Below are positions 32,967 to 40,403 of a DNA stretch of 64,000 nucleotides, one piece after another. The stretch is taken from positions 132,610-196,609 of the forward strand of contig JBKECP010000043.1 of NCBI GenBank assembly GCA_047974765.1, written 5' to 3'. Source of the DNA: JBKECP01 sp047974765 (GTDB lineage: Bacteria > Pseudomonadota > Gammaproteobacteria > Pseudomonadales > Halieaceae). The notes under the pieces were generated by a model that was not told where the DNA came from, made no database searches, and worked only from the letters and a program-made list of their open reading frames with translations. Position numbers and translations under genes: made by a program. Positions within the stretch are counted from its first letter, which is position 1. Each line of letters begins with the position of its first letter.

Positions 32967-33971
32967 ATGAATAGCTCTCACCGTTTCTGTACCGCGCCTT
33001 TAATGGATTGGTCAGACCGGCACTGCCGCTATTTCTGGCGTCTGCTGAGCCGCCATGCCCGCCTGTATACCGAAATGGTCACTACCGGCGCCCTGATTCA
33101 CGGCGATCGTCCGGGGCATTTGCAGTTCAGCCCCCAGGAACAACCTCTGGCTCTGCAACTGGGTGGTTCAGAGCCTGCTGATCTGGCGCGTTGCGCCGCC
33201 TGGGCCGAACAGTGGGCTTATGCCGAGGTCAACCTGAACTGCGGTTGTCCCTCTGACCGGGTACAGTCAGGTGCTTTTGGTGCCTGCCTGATGGCTCATC
33301 CCACGCAAGTGGCCGAGTGCGTGCGGGCGATGGTGGATGCCTGCGATATTCCAGTAAGCGTCAAACACCGTATTGGCATTGATGACATGGAGTCCTACGC
33401 ACAGATGCGGGACTTTGTGGCCACAATCGCTGAAGCCGGTTGTACAATTTTTATTGTTCATGCCCGCAAAGCCTGGCTACAAGGGCTCTCACCTAGGCAA
33501 AACCGTGAGATCCCCCCTCTGAACTATCCCTGGGTTTATCGTCTGAAGCAGGAATTACCCAGGCTCACTATCGTTATCAATGGCGGTATTGCCGATGTGA
33601 ATGAATGTCACACGCATCTACAGCATGTCGATGGCGTTATGCTGGGCAGAGAGGTCTACCAAAATCCCTGGTGTCTGGCAGAAGTCGATCCGGTCTTATT
33701 CAACAGCCCGCCACCCATTGCAAACCGTCGGCAACTGATACAGGCTTTACTGCCCTATATTGAGGAGCAACTCAGTGCCGGTATCCGTTTGAATCATATA
33801 ACCCGGCACCTGCTCGGCCTGTACCAGAATCTGCCCGGCGCCCGTAAATTCCGGCGTCATATCAGTGAGAACGCCCATCGCCCTGGTGCGGGCACTGAGG
33901 TAGTGGAGCAGGCACTCACCTTTATCAGACACTGCGACACTGATGCAGCTCCACAGGAAGTCACATGTTGA
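32967..33971 (+). CDS. dusA: tRNA-dihydrouridine(20/20a) synthase
   Basis: A 334-residue FMN-dependent Dus enzyme. It starts HRFCTAPLMDWSDRHCRYFWR, the DusA-specific version of the N-terminus. It has the catalytic motif NLNCGCPSDRVQ with the proton-donor Cys94, SVKHRIGID, FIVHARKAWLQGLSP and VINGGIADV, all typical of DusA rather than DusB or DusC. It reduces uridines 20 and 20a in the tRNA D-loop using NADPH. It overlaps the transaldolase gene by seven bases, suggesting coupling. Confidence 0.95.
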   Translation: MNSSHRFCTAPLMDWSDRHCRYFWRLLSRHARLYTEMVTTGALIHGDRPGHLQFSPQEQPLALQLGGSEPADLARCAAWAEQWAYAEVNLNCGCPSDRVQSGAFGACLMAHPTQVAECVRAMVDACDIPVSVKHRIGIDDMESYAQMRDFVATIAEAGCTIFIVHARKAWLQGLSPRQNREIPPLNYPWVYRLKQELPRLTIVINGGIADVNECHTHLQHVDGVMLGREVYQNPWCLAEVDPVLFNSPPPIANRRQLIQALLPYIEEQLSAGIRLNHITRHLLGLYQNLPGARKFRRHISENAHRPGAGTEVVEQALTFIRHCDTDAAPQEVTC

Positions 33972-34918
33972 ACAAACTTGATCAGCTCAGAAATATGACC
34001 GATGTGGTCGCCGACACCGGTGATATCGAAGCCATTCGCCAGTTTCGGCCCCAGGATGCCACCACCAATCCCTCATTGCTGCTAAAGGCCGCCACCCTGC
34101 CTCACTATGCACAGTTACTGGCCAATGCCCACCGATGGGCCATCGCCAAAGGCGGCTCAAACAGTGAACAGCTGGCCGCAGCCTGCGACCACTTTGCCGT
34201 CAGTGTTGGCTGTGAAATTCTCAGTATTATTCCGGGTCGGATCTCAACAGAAGTTGACGCCCGCTTGTCTTTCGACACCCAGGCCACTGTGCATCAGGCA
34301 CACAAACTGATTGCCCTTTATGAAGACGCCGGTATTTCCCGCCAACGTATTCTGATTAAAATTGCATCGACCTGGGAGGGTATCGAAGCGGCCCGCCAGC
34401 TTGAAGGGGAAGATATCAACTGCAACCTGACGCTGCTGTTCGGCTTCGCCCAGGCAGCCGCCTGTGCCGATGCCGGTGTTTATCTGATTTCTCCCTTTGT
34501 CGGCCGTATTCTGGACTGGTACAAAATCAATACTGACCTGCAAATCACCAGTGCTACCGATGATCCTGGTGTGCAGTCTGTCAGTCGTATTTACCACTAT
34601 TACAAGCAGCATAGCTACCAGACGGTGGTCATGGGTGCCAGTTTTCGTAACTGCGGTGAAATCGAAGCACTCGCTGGCTGTGACCGTCTCACCATCAGCC
34701 CTGCCCTGCTGACCGAGCTGGCTCAGGATGAGCGCCCGCTAACACGCCGCCTGTCAGCGGAAAATGCACAATCTGACTCACCACGCTGGGCGCCGGAAGA
34801 AGCCCAGTTCCGACTGGCACTGAACGATGATGCAATGGCAACAGAAAAACTGGCCGAAGGTATTCGCAACTTTATCGGCGACCAGCTTCGCCTTGAGCAT
34901 TTGATCAGCAAACTTTAA
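33965..34918 (+). CDS. tal: Transaldolase
   Basis: A 317-residue protein, same length and layout as E. coli TalB. Key residues are visible: the DATTNPSLLLKA loop at 31-42, the Schiff-base Lys132 in RILIKIASTWEG, and CNLTLLFGFAQAAACADAGVYLISPFVGRILDWY. It transfers dihydroxyacetone units between sugar phosphates in the pentose phosphate pathway (cytosol). It overlaps dusA by seven bases and is followed 23 bases later by a TerB gene. Confidence 0.97.
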   Translation: MLNKLDQLRNMTDVVADTGDIEAIRQFRPQDATTNPSLLLKAATLPHYAQLLANAHRWAIAKGGSNSEQLAAACDHFAVSVGCEILSIIPGRISTEVDARLSFDTQATVHQAHKLIALYEDAGISRQRILIKIASTWEGIEAARQLEGEDINCNLTLLFGFAQAAACADAGVYLISPFVGRILDWYKINTDLQITSATDDPGVQSVSRIYHYYKQHSYQTVVMGASFRNCGEIEALAGCDRLTISPALLTELAQDERPLTRRLSAENAQSDSPRWAPEEAQFRLALNDDAMATEKLAEGIRNFIGDQLRLEHLISKL

Positions 34919-34941
34919 CTGGCAGGCGATAATTGCAAACC

Positions 34942-35403
34942 ATGATCGATACTTTAAAAGCCCTGTTTCAGGATTCACCAGCAGAAAGTGATGACACACT
35001 CAAACAACGGCTGCATCTGGCTGCCGCAGCCTTGCTGGTGGAAACAATGAAAGCTGACTTCAGCACCAGTGAGCTTGAACGCCAGACTCTGCAAAAGCTG
35101 TTGGAACAAAGCCTGTCGCTGAAAAAGGAGCAGGTACATTTACTGATTGAACAGGCACAAACCCGAACTGAAGAAGCCACTTCACTGTATGAATTTACCC
35201 GCCTGATCAACCAGCACTTCAGCCCCGAATACAAACGTCTGCTGATTCAGGCCATGTGGCGCGTAGCCTATGCCGATGGCAATCTGGATAAATACGAAGA
35301 AGCATTGATCCGACAGGTGGCAGAGCTGATCTATGTTGCGCATACAGATTATATTCAGGCCAAACTGATTGCCGCTGGCGATATGAATAATCAGGCGCTG
35401 TAA
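34942..35403 (+). CDS. TerB-family protein
   Basis: A 153-residue all-helical protein. ATG 34942 is preferred over a TTG at 34933. It contains the TerB/DjlA-N pattern: LHLAAAALLVETMKADFSTSELERQTL, then LLIQAMWRVAYADGNLDKYEEALIRQVAELIYV, with acidic residues placed as in metal-binding TerB domains. TerB proteins are linked to tellurite resistance and stress, but stand-alone members downstream of housekeeping genes are common and uncharacterised. No other ter genes are present, so tellurite resistance should not be assumed. Confidence 0.82.
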   Translation: MIDTLKALFQDSPAESDDTLKQRLHLAAAALLVETMKADFSTSELERQTLQKLLEQSLSLKKEQVHLLIEQAQTRTEEATSLYEFTRLINQHFSPEYKRLLIQAMWRVAYADGNLDKYEEALIRQVAELIYVAHTDYIQAKLIAAGDMNNQAL

Positions 35404-35433
35404 ATGATTTCCATTATAGGGAAGCGGGTTGTT

Positions 35434-35913
35434 TCAGCCACACTCCAGGGCCGCCATCAGATCACGAAAACGATCACGGTTTTCATCACTAAGCCCCATC
35501 AATACACGATGAGCCTCAATTACCTTATGTCTGAGCACGTCTTCCGTACCCTCCACCTGGGGAATTTCCGTGCAGTTATCACTCATACAGATATCTTCAC
35601 GCAACTCAAACAACTGCTGAAACCCCATACTTTCAAGCAGACGGACAATACTGGCATTGCAACAGTAAGCCGCTGGCCTGAAACCATATTGCTTGCGCAC
35701 CTTCAGCGCCAATTTGGCTAAAATACCCAAAGTGGTACTGTCCATACCCTCAGCGGCTGTCAGATCAACCCATACGCTGACAAATTGAGGGTCTGCCAAC
35801 ATACGCTGAATATAATCATCAATAGTGGTACACAGTGTCAGCCGTACATCACCTTCCAGGCGCAGAACATAAGCACCTTCCTGACTGGCAGCAAGAATCC
35901 TGCTTTCGGCCAT
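35434..35913 (-). CDS. STAS-domain protein (anti-sigma factor antagonist-like)
   Basis: A 159-residue protein from ATG 35913, located one base after the stop of the receiver-phosphatase gene. The STAS fold is seen in GAYVLRLEGDVRLTLCTTID, VWVDLTAAEGMDSTTLGILAK and ASIVRLLESMGFQQLF. DSTTLGIL is the usual phosphorylation-site loop of SpoIIAA-like antagonists, with a Ser/Thr phospho-acceptor. A C-terminal extension (about residues 110-159) is helical. A partner switch in which the adjacent PP2C phosphatase dephosphorylates this protein is the natural inference. Confidence 0.85.
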   Translation of the reverse strand: MAESRILAASQEGAYVLRLEGDVRLTLCTTIDDYIQRMLADPQFVSVWVDLTAAEGMDSTTLGILAKLALKVRKQYGFRPAAYCCNASIVRLLESMGFQQLFELREDICMSDNCTEIPQVEGTEDVLRHKVIEAHRVLMGLSDENRDRFRDLMAALECG

Positions 35914-35914
35914 A

Positions 35915-37096
35915 TCAACCTTGCCTCCGGATATAGAGAACCGCGATATCATCGGGCAGCTCTTCAAAATTCTTCATACCCATATGATCCAGCAGCGCTT
36001 CAGGAGAGTCCACATCTGCGCGGCAAAATTCCAGCAAACAGGCTTCCTTTTCGATCAGGTCCTCACAGGGCATAATTTCCAGAATTCCGTCAGAGAACAG
36101 GACCAGACTGAAGGTTGCAGGCAGCTCGATTTCGTACACCTGATAATCAGCCTCGTCCATCAGCCCAACCGCCGGACCGGAACCACTCAGATAGCCCGCC
36201 TTACCCTGAGAGATCAACACCGGCTGCGGCAAGTGACCGGCAATACTGTAGCGCAGACGGTTACTTTTTATATCCAAAAGACCCACTACCATCGTGGCAA
36301 ACTTGCCAACATCCAGTCGCAAAAGCTCTTGATTGGCCCGTTGTAACATGGCAACAGGGCTCAGCACGGTATCATCACCACGGCGGGAATAAGCCGAACG
36401 CTTGCGGGCAAAAAGATTTTTCAACAGTACAGTGGCGAAGGCGGAAGAGCTTCCATGACCAGATACATCCGCCATAAAAAATACGATTTGGTGCTCACCC
36501 ACCGTGAAGTAGTCAGTAAAGTCTCCGCTGAGAAACAGCGAGGGCACCATGCAATGGCTAAAACTATAGCATCCACTCACCAGTGGTGTTGACGGCAACA
36601 TGGAAAACTGCACCTGCCGCCCGGCCTGCTGATCCTGCTCCAGCATTTTAACTGTACCGCGCAACTCCAGATTGGTCGCCTCCAGGCGCTTGCGCGACGC
36701 ATCCAGCTCACGGCGCAATTCCCGCTGTCGCACACAGCGCTGGATGGATTTGATCAGTGCTTCGGTATCTTCCACTGGGCGCACAAAAAAATCACTGGCT
36801 CCCAGCCGCAGCGCCTTCATAATACGCCCGGCATCAGCTTCATCCGACAGCATGATCACAGGCACCTGGACATTCATTTCCCGCAGTGAACGACGAGCTT
36901 CCCCCCAGGACACACCATTGAGTTCCAGTTCGCAAAGAATGACATCCAGATCAGAGCCATCAGCCAGGGAGTAATGAGAGTGAGTGAAATCCGAGACCAC
37001 ATCCACCTCAAAACAGGCGGACTCAACAAGCGCCCTCACATCCTGAGCGCGCTCGGGCTGGTCATCTATGATCAATACCTTAGCGTTAAAGGTCAT
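35915..37096 (-). CDS. Atypical receiver domain fused to PP2C (SpoIIE-type) phosphatase
   Basis: A 393-residue protein: receiver-like domain at 1-125, coiled linker about 125-165 (RRELDASRKRLEATNLELRG), then a PP2C/SpoIIE phosphatase with VQFSMLPSTPLVSGCYSF, FFMADVSGHGSSSAFATVLL and LVLFSDGILEIM, including the metal-binding Asp residues. The receiver keeps acidic residues Asp11 and Asp12, but the phospho-acceptor position is Glu56 (VILCELEL) and the conserved Lys is Arg106 (FFVRPVED). Normal phosphorylation is therefore unlikely. The STAS gene follows at one base, as in partner-switching modules controlling sigma factors or biofilm functions. Confidence 0.88.
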   Translation of the reverse strand: MTFNAKVLIIDDQPERAQDVRALVESACFEVDVVSDFTHSHYSLADGSDLDVILCELELNGVSWGEARRSLREMNVQVPVIMLSDEADAGRIMKALRLGASDFFVRPVEDTEALIKSIQRCVRQRELRRELDASRKRLEATNLELRGTVKMLEQDQQAGRQVQFSMLPSTPLVSGCYSFSHCMVPSLFLSGDFTDYFTVGEHQIVFFMADVSGHGSSSAFATVLLKNLFARKRSAYSRRGDDTVLSPVAMLQRANQELLRLDVGKFATMVVGLLDIKSNRLRYSIAGHLPQPVLISQGKAGYLSGSGPAVGLMDEADYQVYEIELPATFSLVLFSDGILEIMPCEDLIEKEACLLEFCRADVDSPEALLDHMGMKNFEELPDDIAVLYIRRQG

Positions 37097-37242
37097 CGTC
37101 CATATACAGAAAAGAATGTGTGCCGACCCTACGCCTACCCTTCCAGGTTAGGCAACAGGCCCCTGTCTGCTTTGGGCAGGATTTCACAGTATTGCAGAAT
37201 TGACCAGTACCTGACGAGGCTGGCAACACACATTACAGCGTG

Positions 37243-38064
37243 TCAGAAGGTATCTTCCCAGTCATCGCTATCGCCAAAGTCAGAGAAACTATCACTGACC
37301 TGGCCATCGTTGACCAGCATTTTACGCTGTTGCAGATAGGCATCACGGACAAAAATATAGCGATCTCCCGACATCAGCTCCTCCGCCTCTAACAAGCGGG
37401 CACGGGTATTGACCAGCTCTGTGCCATAGAGGGAATTGCGCAACCGGACATTGTCAATATACGTCTGGGGGGCCATATAAGCATTGACGATAGTACCTGT
37501 GCCACTGCGCACAGTGCGAGGCCCGAGAACAGGCACCATCAGATAGGGCCCTTCGGGAACCCCCCAAACAGCCAATGTATGACCAAAATCAGTGTTATAG
37601 GGCATCAGTCCCATGCGGGAGGCGACATCAAACAGACCCAGTACACCCAGCGTTGAATTGACCAGAAAACGGCCACCACTGCGACCGGCATTAGTCAGCC
37701 GCCCCTGCAACACCGCATTGACCACAGTAGTGGCATCGTAGAGATTGGCAAAGACATTGGTTACACCGCGCTCGGCAAAATCAGGCATCAGAAAATGATA
37801 ACCCTGTGCCGTTGGCCGCAACAGGTATGTATCAAGTTTGTCGTTAAATATAAAAACCGCCCGGTTCCAGGGTTCAAAAGGATCCCGGGCAGACACCGAA
37901 CCGACACCCGCCAGCACCTCGCCATTGTGCGGTGCAGTAGATGGATCTTCTATAGTTTCTGCACCGCCTTTTGCCTGCACCGGAAAAACCAGTACAAAAG
38001 TGATGAACAAAGAAGATAAAAATGCTGATAAAGACATTACAAGGGTACGCATAACCAAGGTCAT
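37243..38064 (-). CDS. mlaA: MlaA (VacJ) outer-membrane phospholipid transport protein
   Basis: A 273-residue protein from ATG 38064 (ATG 38052 is also possible). MlaA features: DPFEPWNRAVFIFNDKLD, GVTNVFANLYDATTVVNAVLQGRL, GRFLVNSTLGVLGLFDVASRMG and FGHTLAVWGVPEGPYLMVPVLGPRTVRS. MlaA extracts mislocalised phospholipids from the outer leaflet of the outer membrane. The leader (MSLSAFLSSLFITFVLVFPV then QAKGG) lacks a lipobox cysteine, unlike E. coli MlaA, so it may not be lipidated. It lies 20 bases after hvfC, in an unusual context away from mlaFEDCB. Confidence 0.92.
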   Translation of the reverse strand: MTLVMRTLVMSLSAFLSSLFITFVLVFPVQAKGGAETIEDPSTAPHNGEVLAGVGSVSARDPFEPWNRAVFIFNDKLDTYLLRPTAQGYHFLMPDFAERGVTNVFANLYDATTVVNAVLQGRLTNAGRSGGRFLVNSTLGVLGLFDVASRMGLMPYNTDFGHTLAVWGVPEGPYLMVPVLGPRTVRSGTGTIVNAYMAPQTYIDNVRLRNSLYGTELVNTRARLLEAEELMSGDRYIFVRDAYLQQRKMLVNDGQVSDSFSDFGDSDDWEDTF

Positions 38065-38084
38065 CCATAAACCGGGCCGGAATT

Positions 38085-38933
38085 TTACGCCCCGGTTTGC
38101 TGTTGGGCAACCGAAGAAGACTCCAGCCCCACTAATCCACAATCGACAAACCGACGTAGCTGTTGCACACCAAAATCCTGCAAAGCCGCCGGATCCACAG
38201 CCATTTCCACAGCCAGATCATCAAGCAACTCAGCACTATTGGCGCCATTGGCATCAGCCATACGTTGGAGTAGACGTGCACAGGCCTGATTTAATTCCAT
38301 AAAAACAATATCGTCACTGCGATTCCGATAAACAGCCAGAAAAGTCGGCCCATTAACATCGTCAGGGCCACCAGGCTGAAAATCCGGTCCGATACGGTGC
38401 ACCGGGAACGTATAACCAAGCACCCTGGCTACTGGCGACAATACCGGCCTCTGTGTCAACAAGTCAGTATTGTCTGCCGGTCGTACCGGTGCACTGCCCT
38501 CAGCCACATCCAGCGCCAGCTCAACCCACTCGTAATGGGCCAGTTCAGCCATAAAGGGTCCGTCACACTCACGGGGCGAATATTGCGTAGACAAATAAGT
38601 AATAAACTCCTGGCTGATTTCCAGAAAATAGGGGCTTTGACAGCGATGCACACGAATAAAGTTGCGCACCAGCTCTGCCCAGGCCTGTGTTTCATACAGG
38701 GAGCGCAGCACCGGAAAGCCAGCGCTTAAAAAGTAGTCAATATTGTTGAACACCAGATCCCGATAAATCGCCAGTCGTCGCGCTTCAATACCAGCCGGTG
38801 GTAAAGCTTGTGCGGGATCGCGCAAGTAATCGGCCATCGCTGACTGGGCACACTGTAATTCACTCACCGTCACTGTCTGTCCATCACTGTCTGTTCCACT
38901 GCCTGACTCATTTACAAACAAGTCCTTCATCAC
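38085..38933 (-). CDS. hvfC: HvfC-like protein (DUF2063), RiPP maturation partner
   Basis: A 282-residue protein with a DUF2063 N-terminal half: LQCAQSAMADYLRDP, GIEARRLAIYRDLVFNNIDYFLSAGFPVLRSL, RCQSPYFLEISQEFITYL and LAHYEWVELALDV. A C-terminal half with VARVLGYTFPVHRIGPDFQP follows. HvfC-type proteins partner DUF692 enzymes in converting cysteines of the HvfA peptide into oxazolone/thioamide-type groups. It starts 15 bases after hvfB. Assignment by family and gene order is firm. Confidence 0.88.
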   Translation of the reverse strand: MMKDLFVNESGSGTDSDGQTVTVSELQCAQSAMADYLRDPAQALPPAGIEARRLAIYRDLVFNNIDYFLSAGFPVLRSLYETQAWAELVRNFIRVHRCQSPYFLEISQEFITYLSTQYSPRECDGPFMAELAHYEWVELALDVAEGSAPVRPADNTDLLTQRPVLSPVARVLGYTFPVHRIGPDFQPGGPDDVNGPTFLAVYRNRSDDIVFMELNQACARLLQRMADANGANSAELLDDLAVEMAVDPAALQDFGVQQLRRFVDCGLVGLESSSVAQQQTGA

Positions 38934-38948
38934 TATCCGGTTTCGACA

Positions 38949-39815
38949 CTATCTGGTGCCGACACCGGCACTGCATGGCGATGCTGCCTGAGCCTGTTGC
39001 AAATGGCGGGCATGAGCCATCTCCGTCAATAATTCCGCCAGCGGTGGCAGGTTAAAGTCGCGTTCGAGCAGGGTTGGCACTGGCCCGACCAGCTCGTAGG
39101 CTTCAGCCAGTAAAGCCCACACCGGATCAATCACAGCACTACCGTGAGTATCAACTTTCAAATCCTCCGCCTCATCATAGTGACCAGCAACATGAATGTA
39201 GCGAACTCGTCGCAACGGCATTGCCTGTAAAAAATCATGCGCTGAGTAAGCATGATTGACACTATTGACATAAACATTATTAACATCCAGCAACAGCTCA
39301 CAACCAGATTGATCCACGACAGCATTGATAAATTCAGCCTCACTCAGTTCCCGGTGGGCCTGGGCGTAATAGGAGGCATTTTCCAGTATCAGTGGCTGAC
39401 CGAGAATATCCTGTACCTGTCCAATCCTGGCACAGACATGATCCACAGCCTCTTTGGTAAAAGGTATAGGCAGCAAGTCATAGAGATGTCCCTGAGCCGC
39501 ACAATAGCTGAGGTGTTCACTGTAGACACTGATTCCCAGCTCATCCATAAAACGGCGAATCGTGCGCACCAGCGTCAAGTCAAGGGGATCAGTACCGCCA
39601 ATATCCAGAGACAGGCCATGCAAAATCAGTGGATAGTGCTCAGCCAACTGGCGCAACTGGCGCCCGTAACGACCGCCAACACCTATCCAGTTTTCCGGTG
39701 CCAACTCGAGAAAATCAATCGTATCGGGCAAAGCAGACAGCAACGGCGCCAGCAGGGGGCGCCGCAAACCCAGGCCAACACCGTCAACTGCTGATGTCGG
39801 CCCGTCAACAGACAT
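38949..39815 (-). CDS. hvfB: HvfB-like DUF692 multinuclear iron enzyme
   Basis: A 288-residue TIM-barrel DUF692 (UPF0276) protein. Motifs: GVGLGLRRPLL, DFLELAPENWIGVGG, LILHGLSLDIGG, YSEHLSYC, LILENASYYAQ, CELLLDVNNVYVNSVNH, YIHVAGHYDE and LLERDFNLP. The His, Glu and Asp residues in these strands form the iron site of the MbnB/HvfB/TglH superfamily. The enzyme oxidatively modifies cysteines of a precursor peptide, here HvfA encoded immediately upstream. The hvfA stop and hvfB start overlap by one base. The reaction is inferred from characterised relatives. Confidence 0.9.
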   Translation of the reverse strand: MSVDGPTSAVDGVGLGLRRPLLAPLLSALPDTIDFLELAPENWIGVGGRYGRQLRQLAEHYPLILHGLSLDIGGTDPLDLTLVRTIRRFMDELGISVYSEHLSYCAAQGHLYDLLPIPFTKEAVDHVCARIGQVQDILGQPLILENASYYAQAHRELSEAEFINAVVDQSGCELLLDVNNVYVNSVNHAYSAHDFLQAMPLRRVRYIHVAGHYDEAEDLKVDTHGSAVIDPVWALLAEAYELVGPVPTLLERDFNLPPLAELLTEMAHARHLQQAQAASPCSAGVGTR

Positions 39816-40189
39816 CAGGCGCTACCACACTTGCCTTCGCCACATTTGCCTTCAGCTTTTTTATCCTGCTGATGTTTATCCTGCTGATAGGCCTTTTTCA
39901 TGTTGTCGCCACACTGGCCTTCACCACATTTGCCTTCGGCCTGTTTATCGCCACACTGGCCTTCGGCTTTTTTGTCGGCATCAGCTTTTTTATCACCGCA
40001 TTTGCCTTCGCCGCATTTACCTTCACCACACTTGCCCTCACCCGCCTTATTGTAATTGGCCAGATCATAGCCTCCACTGAGCACCTGGGCGGAAAAGGGA
40101 TTGGTATCAGCCGAAACAACCGGAGTCATTGCACTGGCCAGAAAAGCAGCACCGAGAGCTCCAGTCAGAGGCTTTTTGTTATTTGACAT
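39815..40189 (-). CDS. hvfA: HvfA-like precursor peptide with EGKCG repeats
   Basis: A 124-residue secreted peptide. The signal sequence (PLTGALGAAFLASAMTPVVSA) precedes a spacer and a repeat region with six EGKCG and two EGQCG units, in three clusters separated by Lys/Asp/Gln-rich linkers. All eight cysteines of the protein lie in these units. In characterised HvfA peptides, EGKCG cysteines are converted by HvfB/HvfC and bind copper(I) in the periplasm. ATG 40189 has a CAGGAG site upstream. hvfB and hvfC follow in an operon. No DoxX-like hvfD gene is adjacent. Confidence 0.9.
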   Translation of the reverse strand: MSNNKKPLTGALGAAFLASAMTPVVSADTNPFSAQVLSGGYDLANYNKAGEGKCGEGKCGEGKCGDKKADADKKAEGQCGDKQAEGKCGEGQCGDNMKKAYQQDKHQQDKKAEGKCGEGKCGSA

Positions 40190-40236
40190 AAAAAAACTCC
40201 TGCAACTATATGTATTAATTAATAAAATCACTGATC

Positions 40237-40265
40237 ACATTACCGCCAGACCAAGGTATTTACAA
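40237..40265 (-). promoter_or_regulatory. Candidate promoter of the hvfABC operon
   Basis: On the minus strand TTGTAA (40260-40265) and TAATGT (40237-40242) are separated by 17 bases, about 50 bases upstream of the hvfA start. The match is moderate. Related operons are sometimes controlled by ECF sigma factors; I cannot tell from this sequence. Confidence 0.35.
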
Positions 40266-40403
40266 GCTGACTGATCAGACCCGCCGCACGAACATCTTTT
40301 AATGATTATTGCCACATCAAGTCGATGGCCTCCAGCGCACCAGACTGAGACAGCGTAGCACGCAGCAGGTTTCCTTTTTAGTGGGCAACTTGATGCCTTT
40401 CAC

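Noticed and set aside
34942..35403. Tellurite resistance island
   Set aside because: Only a stand-alone TerB-like protein is present, downstream of dusA-tal; no other ter genes.
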